NCBI RefSeq assembly: GCF_003721245.1 | Contig: NZ_RIZG01000003.1 | Span: 475,764-539,763 of the forward strand | Reading direction: 5' to 3' | Length of the DNA: 64,000 bases | Origin: Marinomonas hwangdonensis | Lineage (GTDB): Bacteria; Pseudomonadota; Gammaproteobacteria; Pseudomonadales; Marinomonadaceae | Shown here: one piece after another, positions 35,386-45,582 of the stretch | Layout of the letters: the number at the start of each line of letters is the position of its first letter | Position numbering within the stretch: position 1 is the first letter of the stretch | Translations under genes and position numbers: made by a program | The notes under the pieces: model-generated | What the model saw: only the letters and a program-made list of their open reading frames with translations | Databases searched by the model: none | Told to the model about the DNA's origin: nothing

Positions 35386-36393
35386 ATGGCACAGAAGCCA
35401 AACCGTCGTGGTGCGACAAGAGAATCGATTAAAGCGACGCAAAACGCTTGGTCGTCGCGCTCGTCTTTTAATTTAAGCCAGTATTTTCGACAGCACCAAG
35501 CGACCTTGACCGAAAGCTTTTTGCGGCTATTGGGCTACCCATTGGCCAGTATGATGACGATTATGGTGATCGCGATTGCCTTGTCTTTACCCGGTGGTTT
35601 GTATGTACTACTGAAAAATGTGCAGTCGGTAACAGATCAATGGGAACAGCAGTCGGTCATTACCCTGTACCTTTTTCCTCAATTAGAAGATACGCAAGCG
35701 TTGGCATTGTCCCATCGTTTATCTGCGCTGGCCGACGTGGCCTCAGTTGAGTATATCTCTAAAGAAGAAGGGCTGAGGTATTTTGAGCGTTCTAGCGGTT
35801 ACGAACAAATCATGTCATCTTTATTGGAAAACCCCTTGCCTATTGTGTTGCGTGTGATACCCACGCAGTCTGTTGACGTGGCAACACTGCCAAGTTTGCA
35901 AACATTGCGTGATCAACTGGCGACCCAAGAAGAAGTGGAATACGCTGAACTTGATGCACAGTGGTTGCAACGACTGGCCAATATACTGAGCTTTGGTCAA
36001 CGCTTTGTGTATGCCTTATCGGTCTTGTTGGTGATTGCGGTTTTTCTGATTGTCGGTAATACCATACGCATGGCCGTTGAGAGTCGTCGTAATGAAGTGT
36101 TAGTAATGAAGTTGGTGGGAGCAACGGATGCCTACATACGTCGGCCGTTTTTATACATGGGCTTTTGGTTTGGCGTTTTAGGAGGGCTTTTTGCTAGCCT
36201 GTGTATTTTGCTGTTGAGCTGGTGGGTAAGTGCTCCCGCTGAACGCTTGATTGAGCTTTATCAAAGCGGTTTTCAGCTGCAGACTTTTAATGCAGATGAG
36301 ATTGTTTTATGTTTAACTATTAGCGCATTTGTTGGTGTTGTTGGCGCGTGGATTGCGGTTAACCGACATATTGCAAACATTGAACTGCAGTGA
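35386..36393 (+). CDS. ftsX: Cell division protein FtsX
   Basis: This is a 335-residue inner-membrane partner of FtsE. The first membrane segment is at about 57-79, followed by a periplasmic extracellular domain of roughly 110 residues (including SVEYISKEEGLRYFERSSG). Three C-terminal membrane helices follow (LSVLLVIAVFLIVGNTIRMA and two more). NTIRMAVESRRNEV, followed by LVMKLVGAT, is the FtsX/MacB-type cytoplasmic coupling loop. A basic N-terminal tail of about 50 residues lies in the cytoplasm. The gene begins directly at the ftsE stop, so the two are coupled. Confidence 0.95.
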   Translation: MAQKPNRRGATRESIKATQNAWSSRSSFNLSQYFRQHQATLTESFLRLLGYPLASMMTIMVIAIALSLPGGLYVLLKNVQSVTDQWEQQSVITLYLFPQLEDTQALALSHRLSALADVASVEYISKEEGLRYFERSSGYEQIMSSLLENPLPIVLRVIPTQSVDVATLPSLQTLRDQLATQEEVEYAELDAQWLQRLANILSFGQRFVYALSVLLVIAVFLIVGNTIRMAVESRRNEVLVMKLVGATDAYIRRPFLYMGFWFGVLGGLFASLCILLLSWWVSAPAERLIELYQSGFQLQTFNADEIVLCLTISAFVGVVGAWIAVNRHIANIELQ

Positions 36394-36522
36394 CAAAGAA
36401 AGGCAAACATCAATACTAAGATGATGCCATGATTTATTCACAATCTTGTCACACACATGCAGAATTTACTTGGTAATATTTTGTCATACAGGGTATGAAC
36501 AACTAAAAAGGTGGAAATAGAG

Positions 36523-37389
36523 ATGGGTAAAGCTCTCCAGCCGACGGACATGATGATTCCAGGTCAAAACCTAGAAACATACATACAAACCGTTAGCAGA
36601 ATTCCAATTTTAACAGCCGACGAAGAAAAAGCCTTGGCTGAGCGTCTTTATTATCAAGAAGATCTTGAGGCAGCGCGAACCTTGGTTATGTCGCACCTAA
36701 GATTTGTTGTGCATATTGCAAAAAGTTATTCCGGCTACGGATTAGCACAAGGCGACTTGATTCAAGAAGGTAACGTGGGCCTGATGAAGGCGGTTAAACG
36801 CTTCAATCCGGAAGTTGGCGTTCGTCTGGTGTCATTTGCTGTGCATTGGATCAAAGCCGAGATTCACGAATTTATATTGAAAAACTGGCGCATTGTGAAA
36901 ATCGCGACAACAAAAGCGCAGCGTAAAATGTTCTTTAATTTACGCAGTGCTAAGAAATCTCTGTCTTGGTTCAGTCACTCTGAAGTTGAGTCAGTAGCGA
37001 GTGATTTAGGGGTAACGCCCGATGTGGTTCGTCAGATGGAAGGTCGTTTGAGTTCTTCTGATATGGCATTTGATGCGTCTGCAGATGACGATGATGACAG
37101 TGCCTTCCAAGCCCCTTCACAGTATTTAGAAGATCATCGTTCAGACCCTGCTACCTTGCTTGAGAATGGTAATTGGGAAGAAGACTCCAATCAGCGTCTT
37201 GAGATGGCCATGTCTGATTTGGATGAACGTAGCCGAAACATTCTGGTTCAACGTTGGTTGTCTGATGCCAAGTCGACCTTACACGAATTGGCAGACGAAT
37301 ACGGCGTTTCTGCAGAGCGTATTCGACAGCTTGAAAAGAACGCGATGAAAAAAATACGTTTGGCGATGGGCGATGGTCAATTTGACTGA
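36523..37389 (+). CDS. rpoH: RNA polymerase sigma factor RpoH (sigma-32)
   Basis: This is a 288-residue heat-shock sigma factor, close to the 284 of E. coli. Region 2 includes [20 protein letters not shown], followed by [12 protein letters not shown]. The RpoH box [15 protein letters not shown], the chaperone-control segment specific to sigma-32, is present. Region 4 ends with the helix-turn-helix [20 protein letters not shown] chose the ATG at 36523 after AAGGTGG; the frame opens at a GTG at 36511. It sits downstream of ftsYEX as in E. coli. Its 5' region may contain an mRNA thermosensor, which I could not fold by eye. Confidence 0.97.
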   Translation: MGKALQPTDMMIPGQNLETYIQTVSRIPILTADEEKALAERLYYQEDLEAARTLVMSHLRFVVHIAKSYSGYGLAQGDLIQEGNVGLMKAVKRFNPEVGVRLVSFAVHWIKAEIHEFILKNWRIVKIATTKAQRKMFFNLRSAKKSLSWFSHSEVESVASDLGVTPDVVRQMEGRLSSSDMAFDASADDDDDSAFQAPSQYLEDHRSDPATLLENGNWEEDSNQRLEMAMSDLDERSRNILVQRWLSDAKSTLHELADEYGVSAERIRQLEKNAMKKIRLAMGDGQFD

Positions 37390-37419
37390 CCAGAGTATTG
37401 AATCACTGAACACATAACC

Positions 37420-37443
37420 AGCCCTCCTTAGTGAGGGCTTTTT
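37420..37443. terminator. Shared terminator of rpoH and tonB
   Basis: AGCCCTC (37420-37426) and GAGGGCT (37433-37439) pair over 7 bp, followed by TTTTTA on the plus strand. The tonB stop (37444-37442, minus strand) falls inside the T-run. Confidence 0.8.
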
Positions 37444-38302
37444 ATTGGCTTTGTAGCTGATTGCCCGGCACGAATCTCCAAGTCCGAATGATTTCCAATT
37501 TGTCCACTTCCTTCTTGAGCTCTACGGGGAAAGCCTGAAAAGGCTCTGCTAAGCGCACGATTCGCATTGCCGCATCATCTAAAACTCTAACTCCAGAAGA
37601 CTGCAACACTTCAATATCGTCGACTTGGCCATTGGGTAGGATACTGACGGCTAAGCGCAGTTGTCCGTAGAGTTGGTTTCGTTTTGCTTCTTCTGGATAA
37701 TGTACATTACCGATACGCTCTACTCTGCGTCGCCAATCGTCTAGGTATTGTGCATCAATGGCGGCTTTTGCTGACACTGAGGTAAGGCGACGAATTCTTG
37801 GGCGCTTCGCATAGGCTTGACGCTGCTGGTCCAACAGCGCTTCTAGAGTCGCTATATCATTCGAAAGATGACTGGGAATTTGCGTTTCCCCCCTAAACTG
37901 CTCTTCCAACGTTTTTGGCTCTTGTTCCGATTCGTCGAGGATTTCAAATACGGCTTGTTGATTTTTGGTAGCCAATAAACTGGGTTCGTCAATCGGTTCA
38001 GCGGACGCGAGTTGAGGCTGAACCGGTGGAGAAATGTCTTGAATGGTGTCTGACAGGAAGCGAGCATTTTCCGTCGTGGTGAGCTTTTGCTTACGCAGCT
38101 CTGTGCCACTGGCTTCTTGGTTTGCCTGCGCAATAAAATCGGCTTCGTCAGGAGCTTGTGAGGTATGCTGAACTAAGGTCACTTCAAGCGTGTTGGGCTT
38201 GGGGGAGGCTAATTCAAAATCAAAGCCGATCACCATCACCATTAGCACATGAAAGCTAATGGCGATGAAAAGCGCGACGGAAAATTTATCGATTACTCGC
38301 AT
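37442..38302 (-). CDS. TonB-family energy transducer
   Basis: This 286-residue protein has an N-terminal membrane anchor (about 8-27) and a long polar periplasmic linker without the usual Pro-Glu/Pro-Lys repeats. The C-terminal TonB domain (about 198-280) includes HYPEEAKRNQLYGQLRLAVS, then ILPNG, and IIRTWRFVPG. It would couple the proton-motive force to an outer-membrane process. Its place just downstream of gshB matches tonB3 of Pseudomonas aeruginosa, which affects twitching motility rather than iron uptake. No exbB/exbD genes are adjacent. Confidence 0.87.
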   Translation of the reverse strand: MRVIDKFSVALFIAISFHVLMVMVIGFDFELASPKPNTLEVTLVQHTSQAPDEADFIAQANQEASGTELRKQKLTTTENARFLSDTIQDISPPVQPQLASAEPIDEPSLLATKNQQAVFEILDESEQEPKTLEEQFRGETQIPSHLSNDIATLEALLDQQRQAYAKRPRIRRLTSVSAKAAIDAQYLDDWRRRVERIGNVHYPEEAKRNQLYGQLRLAVSILPNGQVDDIEVLQSSGVRVLDDAAMRIVRLAEPFQAFPVELKKEVDKLEIIRTWRFVPGNQLQSQ

Positions 38303-38308
38303 GTGATG

Positions 38309-39256
38309 TTACTGAAGACGCTTTTCGATGGCTTCAATCAGTGTCATGGCGATATTAAGATCAAATTGAGTGTCCAGCTCACGCACACACGTAGGGCTGG
38401 TAACATTGATTTCAGTGAGATAATCACCGATGACATCCAAGCCGACAAACATGAGGCCTTTTTCTTTGAGGGAGGGAATGACTTGCTCACAAATCCAATA
38501 ATCACGCTCTGTTAATGGTCTACCTTCTCCGCGTCCACCTGCCGCCAAGTTACCTCGTGTTTCCCCTGATGAGGGGATACGCGCTAATGCGAAGGGGATG
38601 GGTTCACCATTGACCACCAGTATGCGTTTGTCACCATCTTTGATTTCAGGGATGTATTTTTGTGCCATTATTTGTTCCACCCCCATGTTGGTAAGCGTTT
38701 CAATAATCACACTGATGTTGGAGTCATCCGGTTTGATGCGGAAAATCGAGCTTCCGCCCATGCCGTCCAGAGGTTTAAAGATCACATCACCATGTTCTTT
38801 GTGGAAGCGTTTCAATAAATCGGCACGTCGGGTAACTAAAACAGGCGGGCAACATTGTGGAAACTGAGTCGCAAACAGTTTTTCGTTGCAGTCACGCAGA
38901 CTTTTTGGATCATTCACCACGAGAGCGCCTTCTTTTTGCGCTTGTTCAAGGATCATGGTGCTGTATACGAACTCACTGTCAAATGGTGGGTCTTTACGCA
39001 TTAGAATCACATCTAATTCACCCAATGCCATTTTGAATTCTTCGCCTAAATCATAAAAATGACTAGGGTCTTTATAGACGGTTAGCGGTCGAACCATGGC
39101 ATAGGCTTTACCATTGTCTAAAAATAAATCTTTTTGTTCCATGTAGATAAGTTGCCAGCCTTTATCGGCCGCAGCCCACAACATAGCTAAAGACGTGTCT
39201 TTTTTGTAATTTATGGAGGCGATGGGGTCCATAACAATGCCGAGTTTGATGGTCAT
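38309..39256 (-). CDS. gshB: Glutathione synthetase
   Basis: This is a 315-residue ATP-grasp enzyme joining gamma-glutamylcysteine and glycine. It starts MTIKLGIVMDPIASINYKKD, the family N-terminus. ATP-grasp elements include IFKPLDGMGGSSIFRI and RILVVNGEPIPFALARIP, and a C-terminal metal site in EINVTSPTCVRELD. The ATG at 39256 follows AGGAT; the frame extends to 39295. tonB follows after six bases. Confidence 0.97.
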   Translation of the reverse strand: MTIKLGIVMDPIASINYKKDTSLAMLWAAADKGWQLIYMEQKDLFLDNGKAYAMVRPLTVYKDPSHFYDLGEEFKMALGELDVILMRKDPPFDSEFVYSTMILEQAQKEGALVVNDPKSLRDCNEKLFATQFPQCCPPVLVTRRADLLKRFHKEHGDVIFKPLDGMGGSSIFRIKPDDSNISVIIETLTNMGVEQIMAQKYIPEIKDGDKRILVVNGEPIPFALARIPSSGETRGNLAAGGRGEGRPLTERDYWICEQVIPSLKEKGLMFVGLDVIGDYLTEINVTSPTCVRELDTQFDLNIAMTLIEAIEKRLQ

Positions 39257-39354
39257 AGGTAATCCTGAAGCGAAAGTAAGCGCGTTAGTCGTCAATTATT
39301 CTTGTTGATGCTATAGAAATATGGGGGCGCTGAGAAGAAAAAACAGTGGTGCTT

Positions 39355-39390
39355 GGTATGTCATCGTACAAAAAAGTACGACGACATACC
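39355..39390 (-). terminator. Long inverted repeat downstream of the TolC-family gene
   Basis: GGTATGTCATCGTAC (39355-39369) and GTACGACGACATACC (39376-39390) pair over 15 bp with one mismatch around six A/T. On the minus strand the loop is TTTTTT, and a T-run (TTTTTTC) follows only about 10 bases after the stem. It is probably the terminator of the gene ending at 39407. Confidence 0.6.
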
Positions 39391-39406
39391 CACAAGGTGC
39401 CAGTAA

Positions 39407-40933
39407 TTACCAACTCCCCGTACTTTCATCCGCTTCTAGGAAGAGTTCGTCTTCCTGTATAGTAGAGCGACCGTTTGCCGGAGTGGTAGGAGCCGATGTA
39501 GACGAGTCTAACGTATTGCCTTGGGGAGGTTGCAAGGTATTTTCCAGAGCGCGCTCCGCGTTTTCTAGTTCTTGCGTCGCACTTGGGCTCGTTTCAGGTG
39601 CGGTGACTGGAGTTTCGAACTCATCATTGAACCCCAGCAGTTGTGGTCGATAAATACGAAAAGCTCGCATTAACTCACCCTTCGCGTTGAACAAGCGAAA
39701 CTCTGAGAACAAACCGTCATAGTCTGCATTGACGTAGTCTTGGCGAGCTTGGAAGAGTTCATTCTCACTGTCCAAGACGTCGAGTAGGGTACGGCGGCCA
39801 AGTCGAAACTGTTTTTCGTAAGCGACTTGAGACTCTTTTGTAGCGATAACATGTTGTCGAATGTAGTTCTTTTGACCTGTTGTGGCTTCAAAAGCTGCCC
39901 AAGCTAGACGAACAGTGAGCTCAGTATCTCGAATGGTCTTACGACGTATTTCTGAAGCTTGAACGCTTTGTTGGACTGCGACAGCTTTTTGACGCTGCTG
40001 AGAGCCACCGCTGTATAGATTGTAGTTGAGGCGAACCATGGCCAAAAGATCTTCACTCGGACCTTCTGTGCCGTCTAAATTGTTGTTCCAAGTACGTTCA
40101 AGAGTGAAGTTAACGGTTGGGTATTTGCCTGAGTCAGCGATTTTTTCAAGACTTTTAGTGGCAGACACATCCCAGTACGCGCCCTCGATGGCAGGGTTTT
40201 TTTCTAATGATTCACGAATGGCCATTTCTAGGTTTTGAGGCAAAAGGGCTCTATCGGGAACCGGATAAATCATGTTCTTAGGTGGTAGTTCGCCCACGAT
40301 ATTAAGAAAGTTACTTTCTGCGTCTCTTAAGTTGTTTACCGCCGCCAAATGATTGGCGTTTGCCTTTGCAAGCCGAGCCGATATTTGACTAAGATCAGAT
40401 TGCGCCCCAAGCCCCGAGTCTGTTTTTAATTTAATTTGCCCGTAAATACGCTCGTGAGTATCTAAATTGCGTTCGGCTAAACCCACCAGCTCACGGTATC
40501 TTAAGACGTTAGCGAATACTTGGGCCACGTCAAGAGCGGTATTTTCAACGGAGATAAGTGCATTCCAGCGACTTGCTTCTGTCTCGCTGTATAAACGTTC
40601 CACTTCGCTTTCATTGGCAAAGCCTCTAAAAATAGGCTGTGTCAGAGAGAGTGTTAATTCACGGCGAGCAAGGGTGGTGTCGGCTGAACTGTCTCCGTAT
40701 GTGGTTTCTTGGCCAAGTCCTGCAGACAGGTCGACGCTAGGATAATAACCAGTGCGGCGCGCCAGCTCTGTGTTCTCTTTGTTTTCTCGATATTGTCCAA
40801 TCGCCTGCCGAACGGTGGGACTATTTTCGATGGCGATGTAAGTGGCTTCTTCCAGCGTGATGGCTTGCACCGCTGTTGAGAGAAGAGATATTCCTGTACA
40901 AAGCAGGAAAACCATACTTTTTCGATAAAACAT
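39407..40933 (-). CDS. TolC-family outer-membrane channel
   Basis: This is a 508-residue outer-membrane efflux protein. The signal peptide ends near AVQA-ITLEEA, and two OEP repeats follow, with helices such as LGLGAQSDLSQISARLAKANA-type segments and the conserved GRRTLLDVLDSENELFQAR near the C-terminus. The last ~70 residues form an acidic, Thr/Pro/Ser-rich tail. No membrane-fusion or inner-membrane pump genes are adjacent, so, like E. coli TolC, it may serve several systems. I chose the ATG at 40933; a GTG at 40942 has its ribosome site too close. Confidence 0.9.
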   Translation of the reverse strand: MFYRKSMVFLLCTGISLLSTAVQAITLEEATYIAIENSPTVRQAIGQYRENKENTELARRTGYYPSVDLSAGLGQETTYGDSSADTTLARRELTLSLTQPIFRGFANESEVERLYSETEASRWNALISVENTALDVAQVFANVLRYRELVGLAERNLDTHERIYGQIKLKTDSGLGAQSDLSQISARLAKANANHLAAVNNLRDAESNFLNIVGELPPKNMIYPVPDRALLPQNLEMAIRESLEKNPAIEGAYWDVSATKSLEKIADSGKYPTVNFTLERTWNNNLDGTEGPSEDLLAMVRLNYNLYSGGSQQRQKAVAVQQSVQASEIRRKTIRDTELTVRLAWAAFEATTGQKNYIRQHVIATKESQVAYEKQFRLGRRTLLDVLDSENELFQARQDYVNADYDGLFSEFRLFNAKGELMRAFRIYRPQLLGFNDEFETPVTAPETSPSATQELENAERALENTLQPPQGNTLDSSTSAPTTPANGRSTIQEDELFLEADESTGSW

Positions 40934-41064
40934 GCGTTCCACTTTCCTTTAAATGCGACGTCTAAATATTACAGCGAATAGATCACTGGATATGTTGTCT
41001 TTCTGTGAGAAATCAGCCTTTTATCGGCAAATTCTAAAGGTGACAGATTACCAGCTTAGCATGG

Positions 41065-41811
41065 CTATATGTCACCCCATAATGCGTTAATCACGCTCAG
41101 TGCGACCACCGGAGCGGTTTCCGTACGCAGTACTCTAGGCCCTAATGTAATCGCATTAAATCCTGATTTTTCAGCAAGTTGCACTTCTTTTTCTGCGAGT
41201 CCGCCTTCTGGCCCGATTAACAAGGCAATACGGTTATGGGTTGGTTGTTCAAACTGACCAATGGGCTTTGCACTGTGGTGGTGTAAGGTGAATTTTAACA
41301 TTTCGTTACAATTCACCACCCAATCTTTTAACTCCAGAGGAGGATAGACGATTGGAACTACGGCACGTCCACATTGTTCTGCGGCGCTGATAGCTACTTG
41401 TTGCCAATGCTGTTGACGTTTTTCTGCACGGCTGTCGTGTAATTTGACCTCGCAGCGCTCACTGAAAAGCGGCTGTATGGCATAAACCCCCGTTTCGACG
41501 GATTTTTGAATCGCATAGTCCATGCGCTCGCCGCGGGACAAGGTTTGGCCTATGGTGACTTGAATCGGGGATTCATTATCTAACGCTTCAAAGTCGGTAA
41601 TCTGGACGGTAGCAGAACGTTTTTCGACATCACACAGAGTGGCGTTAAATTGACCGACTTGACCGTTAAGCGCTCGGCCATTAAACACACGAATAGGATG
41701 CTCTGACTTTAGACGCAGCACCTTGCATAAATGCTGGAATGCTGAGTCTGGCAAGGTAAGAGTGGTATTCTCATTGAGTTCTGTGTCGATAAAAATTCGT
41801 GGAATACGCAT
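41065..41811 (-). CDS. rsmE: 16S rRNA (uracil-1498-N3)-methyltransferase RsmE
   Basis: This 248-residue SPOUT-fold enzyme methylates U1498 of 16S rRNA. The N-terminal PUA-like part begins MRIPRIFIDTEL and includes HLCKVLRLK. The knotted C-terminal part contains LLIGPEGGLAEKEVQLAEKS, then GFNAITLGPRVLRTETAPVV, the family hallmark. It lies between metK and the TolC-family gene on the same strand; in Pseudomonas and relatives rsmE is near gshB as here. Confidence 0.96.
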   Translation of the reverse strand: MRIPRIFIDTELNENTTLTLPDSAFQHLCKVLRLKSEHPIRVFNGRALNGQVGQFNATLCDVEKRSATVQITDFEALDNESPIQVTIGQTLSRGERMDYAIQKSVETGVYAIQPLFSERCEVKLHDSRAEKRQQHWQQVAISAAEQCGRAVVPIVYPPLELKDWVVNCNEMLKFTLHHHSAKPIGQFEQPTHNRIALLIGPEGGLAEKEVQLAEKSGFNAITLGPRVLRTETAPVVALSVINALWGDI

Positions 41812-41848
41812 GCGTGTCTTTTGGTTCCTAATGTTTAAAAAGAGACAT

Positions 41849-41904
41849 AAAAAAAGCCTTCTTTGTATGTCTCTTTAGAAAAGTAATACATAAGAAGGCT
41901 TTTA
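41849..41904 (-). terminator. Terminator of metK
   Basis: Plus-strand AAAAAGCCTTCTTTGTAT (41851-41868) pairs with ATACATAAGAAGGCTTTT (41886-41903) with one bulge. Read on the minus strand the stem is followed by TTTTTTATG. It lies just past the metK stop and before the rsmE start. Confidence 0.85.
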
Positions 41905-41922
41905 TAACGGAAAATCAGAAAA

Positions 41923-43086
41923 TTATAAACCAGCGGCTTTGCGTAATGCGTCGGCTTTGTCGGTTTTTTCCCAAGTGAAGTTTTCCCCTTCACGGCCGAA
42001 GTGGCCGTATGCCGCGGTTGGTAGATAAATTGGGCGCTTCAGATCGAGCATTTTGATTAAGCCGGCTGGACGCAATTCAAAGTGTTCACGAACGAGTTGT
42101 GAAATCACCGCGTCGCTTACTTTACCGGTACCGAAGGTATTGATACTGATAGAGGTTGGCTCAGCCACACCGATGGCGTAAGAGATTTGAATCTCACATT
42201 TATCAGCAAGGCCTGCGGCAACGATGTTTTTCGCGACATAACGACCCGCGTAAGCGGCAGAACGGTCAACTTTGGATGGATCTTTACCAGAGAAAGCACC
42301 ACCGCCGTGACGTGCCATGCCACCGTAAGTATCAACGATTATTTTACGGCCAGTTAGACCACAATCGCCAACCGGGCCGCCAATGATGAACTGGCCTGTT
42401 GGGTTGATGAAGTATTTAGTGTCTTTCGATAACCATTCAGCAGGAAGAACTGGCTTGATAATCTCTTCCATAACGGCTTCACGAAGGTCCGCTTGTTTTA
42501 CCGACGCGCTATGTTGTGTTGAAAGAACCACGGCATCGATAGCACAGGGCTTGCCGTTGTCGTCGTAGCGGAAGGTAACTTGGCTTTTTGCGTCTGGACG
42601 AAGAAAATCAAGCGTGCCGTTTTTACGGACTTCCGCTTGGCGTTGAACCAAACGGTGTGCGTAAGTGATTGGCGCAGGCATTAATACGTCTGTTTCGTTA
42701 GTCGCAAAACCAAACATCAAGCCTTGGTCGCCAGCCCCTTGTTCGTGCTCGCCCGCTTCATCAACACCTACAGCGATATCAGCAGACTGTTTACCGATGG
42801 CGTTCATTACGGCGCAAGATTCCCAGTCGAAACCCATGTCTGAGCTGTTATAGCCGATTTCACGAATAACGCCACGAGCGATTTCTTCAATGTCGACCCA
42901 TGCGTTAGTACGAACTTCACCAGCAACTAAAACCATACCTGTTTTTACTAGGGTTTCGCAGGCAACACGTGCTTCTGGGTCTTCTGCCAAGATGGCATCA
43001 AGGATGGCGTCGGAAACTTGGTCCGCTATTTTATCTGGATGACCTTCAGAAACGGATTCTGACGTAAATAAAGAATATTCTGACAT
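41923..43086 (-). CDS. metK: S-adenosylmethionine synthetase
   Basis: This 387-residue enzyme makes SAM from methionine and ATP. Visible motifs are [20 protein letters not shown] near the start, [12 protein letters not shown] (hexapeptide region) and [19 protein letters not shown], which is the P-loop-like phosphate site. The ATG at 43086 follows GAGG; the frame opens at 43104. It is divergent from tktA, and its leader carries an intrinsic-terminator-like hairpin (43164-43201), so expression may be attenuated. Confidence 0.97.
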   Translation of the reverse strand: MSEYSLFTSESVSEGHPDKIADQVSDAILDAILAEDPEARVACETLVKTGMVLVAGEVRTNAWVDIEEIARGVIREIGYNSSDMGFDWESCAVMNAIGKQSADIAVGVDEAGEHEQGAGDQGLMFGFATNETDVLMPAPITYAHRLVQRQAEVRKNGTLDFLRPDAKSQVTFRYDDNGKPCAIDAVVLSTQHSASVKQADLREAVMEEIIKPVLPAEWLSKDTKYFINPTGQFIIGGPVGDCGLTGRKIIVDTYGGMARHGGGAFSGKDPSKVDRSAAYAGRYVAKNIVAAGLADKCEIQISYAIGVAEPTSISINTFGTGKVSDAVISQLVREHFELRPAGLIKMLDLKRPIYLPTAAYGHFGREGENFTWEKTDKADALRKAAGL

Positions 43087-43163
43087 GTTTAGTGCCTCTA
43101 TCAAAAATGATGGATAAGCGCTAAATAGGTATAAAAAAACCCGCTTAGCAATGTTTGTATTTC

Positions 43164-43201
43164 AAAAAAAGCTAAACAGGTCATATTGCTTCTGTTTAGC
43201 T
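43164..43201 (-). terminator. Terminator-like hairpin in the metK leader
   Basis: On the minus strand AGCTAAACAG (43201-43192) pairs perfectly with CTGTTTAGCT (43179-43170) and runs into U residues (43169-43164). It points toward metK and lies 78 bases before the ATG. No minus-strand gene lies upstream to need it. A weak promoter (TTGTTT, 16 bases, TATAAA) sits just before it. Downstream, TAAGCG...CGCTTA arms could form a second structure. Confidence 0.7.
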
Positions 43202-43470
43202 GAATTTATATAGCGTCCGCAAGCCGAAACAAATCGACGCTGTTAGTGGCGAGAATAATGAACTAGAGCTGTTTAAATATCAACCCGATCTGTGGATTTT
43301 AATGAGGCAAAGAGCGATTTTTTTGTTACGATGGGGCAGATTTTTATGTGATTTCATTTTCTTTGCCCAATGTTTGGGCGTTACGGTGGTGCCAGCATTG
43401 CAAGGTGGCTCTATCCTGTAGAGAATGTCCTTTCTATTTTGTTCGTTAAGCTATCAGGAGTGGAATAACC
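43202..43470. promoter_or_regulatory. Divergent metK/tktA promoter region
   Basis: This 269-base non-coding spacer must hold both promoters. Besides the TTGTTT/TATAAA pair facing metK I could not pick a convincing promoter for tktA. AGGAG lies 10 bases before the tktA ATG. Confidence 0.45.
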
Positions 43471-45471
43471 ATGCCGTCTCGTAAACAACTTGCTAACGCC
43501 ATACGTGCATTGAGTATGGATGCCGTACAAAAAGCTAACTCAGGCCACCCAGGTGCGCCAATGGGTATGGCGGATATCGCTGAAGTGCTATGGAATGACT
43601 TTCTAAAGCACAACCCAAATAATTCAAAATGGGTGGATCGCGACCGTTTCGTGTTGTCTAACGGCCATGGCTCTATGCTGATTTATTCTTTATTGCATTT
43701 GTCTGGTTATCAGTTACCAATCGAAGAGTTAAAGCAATTCCGTCAGCTGCATTCTAAAACACCTGGTCATCCAGAATACGGTTACACCGATGGCGTAGAA
43801 ACCACAACGGGTCCATTGGGCGCGGGTATCAGTAACGCGGTAGGTATGGCGATTGCTGAGAAAACGCTAGCAGCACAGTTTAACCGTGAAGGTCATAACA
43901 TCGTTGATCACAATACTTACTGCTTCCTGGGTGATGGCTGCTTGATGGAAGGTATTTCTCACGAAGCATCTTCTCTAGCGGGTACCTTGGGTTTAGGTAA
44001 ATTGGTTGCTTTTTGGGATGACAACGGTATTTCTATCGACGGTCATGTTGAAGGTTGGTTTACAGACAATACCCCACAGCGTTTTGAAGCTTACGGCTGG
44101 CACGTTATTGCTGACGTAGATGGACACGATCCAGAAGCGATTAAAGCGGCAATTGAAGCTGCAAAAGCAGAAACCACTAAACCAACATTGATCTGTTGCA
44201 AGACGATTATTGGTTTTGGATCGCCTAATAAATCTGGCAGCCACGACTGTCACGGTGCGCCATTGGGTGATGCCGAGATCGCGGCGGCCCGTGAATTCTT
44301 GGGTTGGTCTTATGCTCCTTTTGAAATTCCTGCTGATATTTACTCTGGCTGGGATGCAAAAGAAGCGGGGGCAGCACGTGAAACTCAGTGGAATGCTCAG
44401 TTCGAAGCCTATAAAACCGCTTACCCAGAGTTGGCGGCAGAGTTTGAACGTCGCGTGATGAAAGGCGAATTGCCGGCCGATTTCGAAGCGAAAACGCAAG
44501 CTTTCATCCAAGAGAGCCAAGATAAAGGCGAGAGCATTGCCAGCCGTAAAGCGTCTCAAAATGCGATTGGTTTCTTTGGTGCTATGTTGCCAGAATTACT
44601 AGGCGGCTCTGCGGATCTTGCGGGTTCTAACTTGACGTTATGGTCTGGTTCGAAAGGCATTCAAGACGACCCAGCGGGTAACTATGTTTACTACGGCGTA
44701 CGTGAATTTGGTATGAGTGGCATCATGAACGGTGCGTCTTTGCATGGTGGTTTTATCAACTACGGTGCAACCTTCATGATGTTTATGGAATACGCGCGTA
44801 ACGCAGTACGTATGTCGGCGTTAATGGGCATTCAAAACATTTTTGTTTACACCCATGATTCGATTGGTCAAGGGGAAGACGGCCCAACTCACCAGCCAGT
44901 AGAACAGCTTGCTAACCTGCGTATGACACCAAACATGTCGGTGTGGCGTCCCTGTGATGCTGCGGAAACAGCGGTGGCTTGGAAAGCGGCGATTGAGCGA
45001 CGCGATGGCCCAACGTCTTTGGTTTTCTCTCGTCAAGGATTGCCAGCGCAAGCGCGCAATGCGGAGCAGTTAGCGAACGTGGCGAAAGGCGGTTATGTGT
45101 TACAGGATTGCGCTGGTACACCAGACCTTATTCTGATCGCCACCGGTTCTGAAGTGAGCCTGGCCATTGAGTCTGCTAAGGCACTTACAGAGACTGGGAA
45201 AAAAGTGCGCGTAGTGTCTATGCCATCAACGAACGTGTTTGAAGCGCAAGATGCGGCTTATAAAGCGTCTGTATTGCCAAGTACTGTGACGAAGCGTGTG
45301 GCCATCGAAGCGGCTCATGAAGATTACTGGTACAAGTACGTTGGTTTTGACGGCGCTATGGTGGGCATGACGACCTTTGGTGAGTCTGCACCGGGTGGCG
45401 ACCTGCTGAAGCACTTTGGCTTTACGGTAGACAAAGTGGTTGCGACAGCAGAGAAAATCCTAGCTGCGTAA
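43471..45471 (+). CDS. tktA: Transketolase
   Basis: This is a 666-residue thiamine-diphosphate enzyme of the pentose phosphate pathway, the standard bacterial length. It opens [20 protein letters not shown], then [15 protein letters not shown]. The ThDP motif is [20 protein letters not shown], followed by a later [10 protein letters not shown]. The pyrimidine domain includes [17 protein letters not shown] and [20 protein letters not shown]. It supplies erythrose 4-phosphate, the substrate of the next gene's product (Epd). A terminator separates the two genes. Confidence 0.97.
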   Translation: MPSRKQLANAIRALSMDAVQKANSGHPGAPMGMADIAEVLWNDFLKHNPNNSKWVDRDRFVLSNGHGSMLIYSLLHLSGYQLPIEELKQFRQLHSKTPGHPEYGYTDGVETTTGPLGAGISNAVGMAIAEKTLAAQFNREGHNIVDHNTYCFLGDGCLMEGISHEASSLAGTLGLGKLVAFWDDNGISIDGHVEGWFTDNTPQRFEAYGWHVIADVDGHDPEAIKAAIEAAKAETTKPTLICCKTIIGFGSPNKSGSHDCHGAPLGDAEIAAAREFLGWSYAPFEIPADIYSGWDAKEAGAARETQWNAQFEAYKTAYPELAAEFERRVMKGELPADFEAKTQAFIQESQDKGESIASRKASQNAIGFFGAMLPELLGGSADLAGSNLTLWSGSKGIQDDPAGNYVYYGVREFGMSGIMNGASLHGGFINYGATFMMFMEYARNAVRMSALMGIQNIFVYTHDSIGQGEDGPTHQPVEQLANLRMTPNMSVWRPCDAAETAVAWKAAIERRDGPTSLVFSRQGLPAQARNAEQLANVAKGGYVLQDCAGTPDLILIATGSEVSLAIESAKALTETGKKVRVVSMPSTNVFEAQDAAYKASVLPSTVTKRVAIEAAHEDYWYKYVGFDGAMVGMTTFGESAPGGDLLKHFGFTVDKVVATAEKILAA

Positions 45472-45488
45472 TCTCGTTGCTTGATAAG

Positions 45489-45519
45489 AAAAGAGGTGTA
45501 TGCGTGTACGCCTCTTTTT
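45489..45519 (+). terminator. Terminator after tktA
   Basis: AAAAGAGGTGTA (45489-45500) pairs with TACGCCTCTTTT (45507-45518) with one G-U wobble around a 6-base loop, followed by TCCTTTTATT. epd may therefore have its own promoter or depend on read-through. Confidence 0.8.
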
Positions 45520-45582
45520 CCTTTTATTAAGGCAAAGGGTGACGAGTTTTCGATCACTCTTTTGCGATGAAGTAGTAGGAAT

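Noticed and set aside
36421..36486. Sigma-70 promoter before rpoH (TTGTCA and TAATAT)
   Set aside because: The hexamers are 22 bases apart, too far for a normal promoter, so it was not listed.
43087..43260. Known SAM riboswitch upstream of metK
   Set aside because: I looked for SAM-I, SAM-II and SAM/SAH consensus elements and found none; only the terminator-like hairpin is supported.
43993..44559. 188-codon open frame antisense to tktA
   Set aside because: It mirrors codon bias of the transketolase gene, has no ribosome site and no recognisable protein features.
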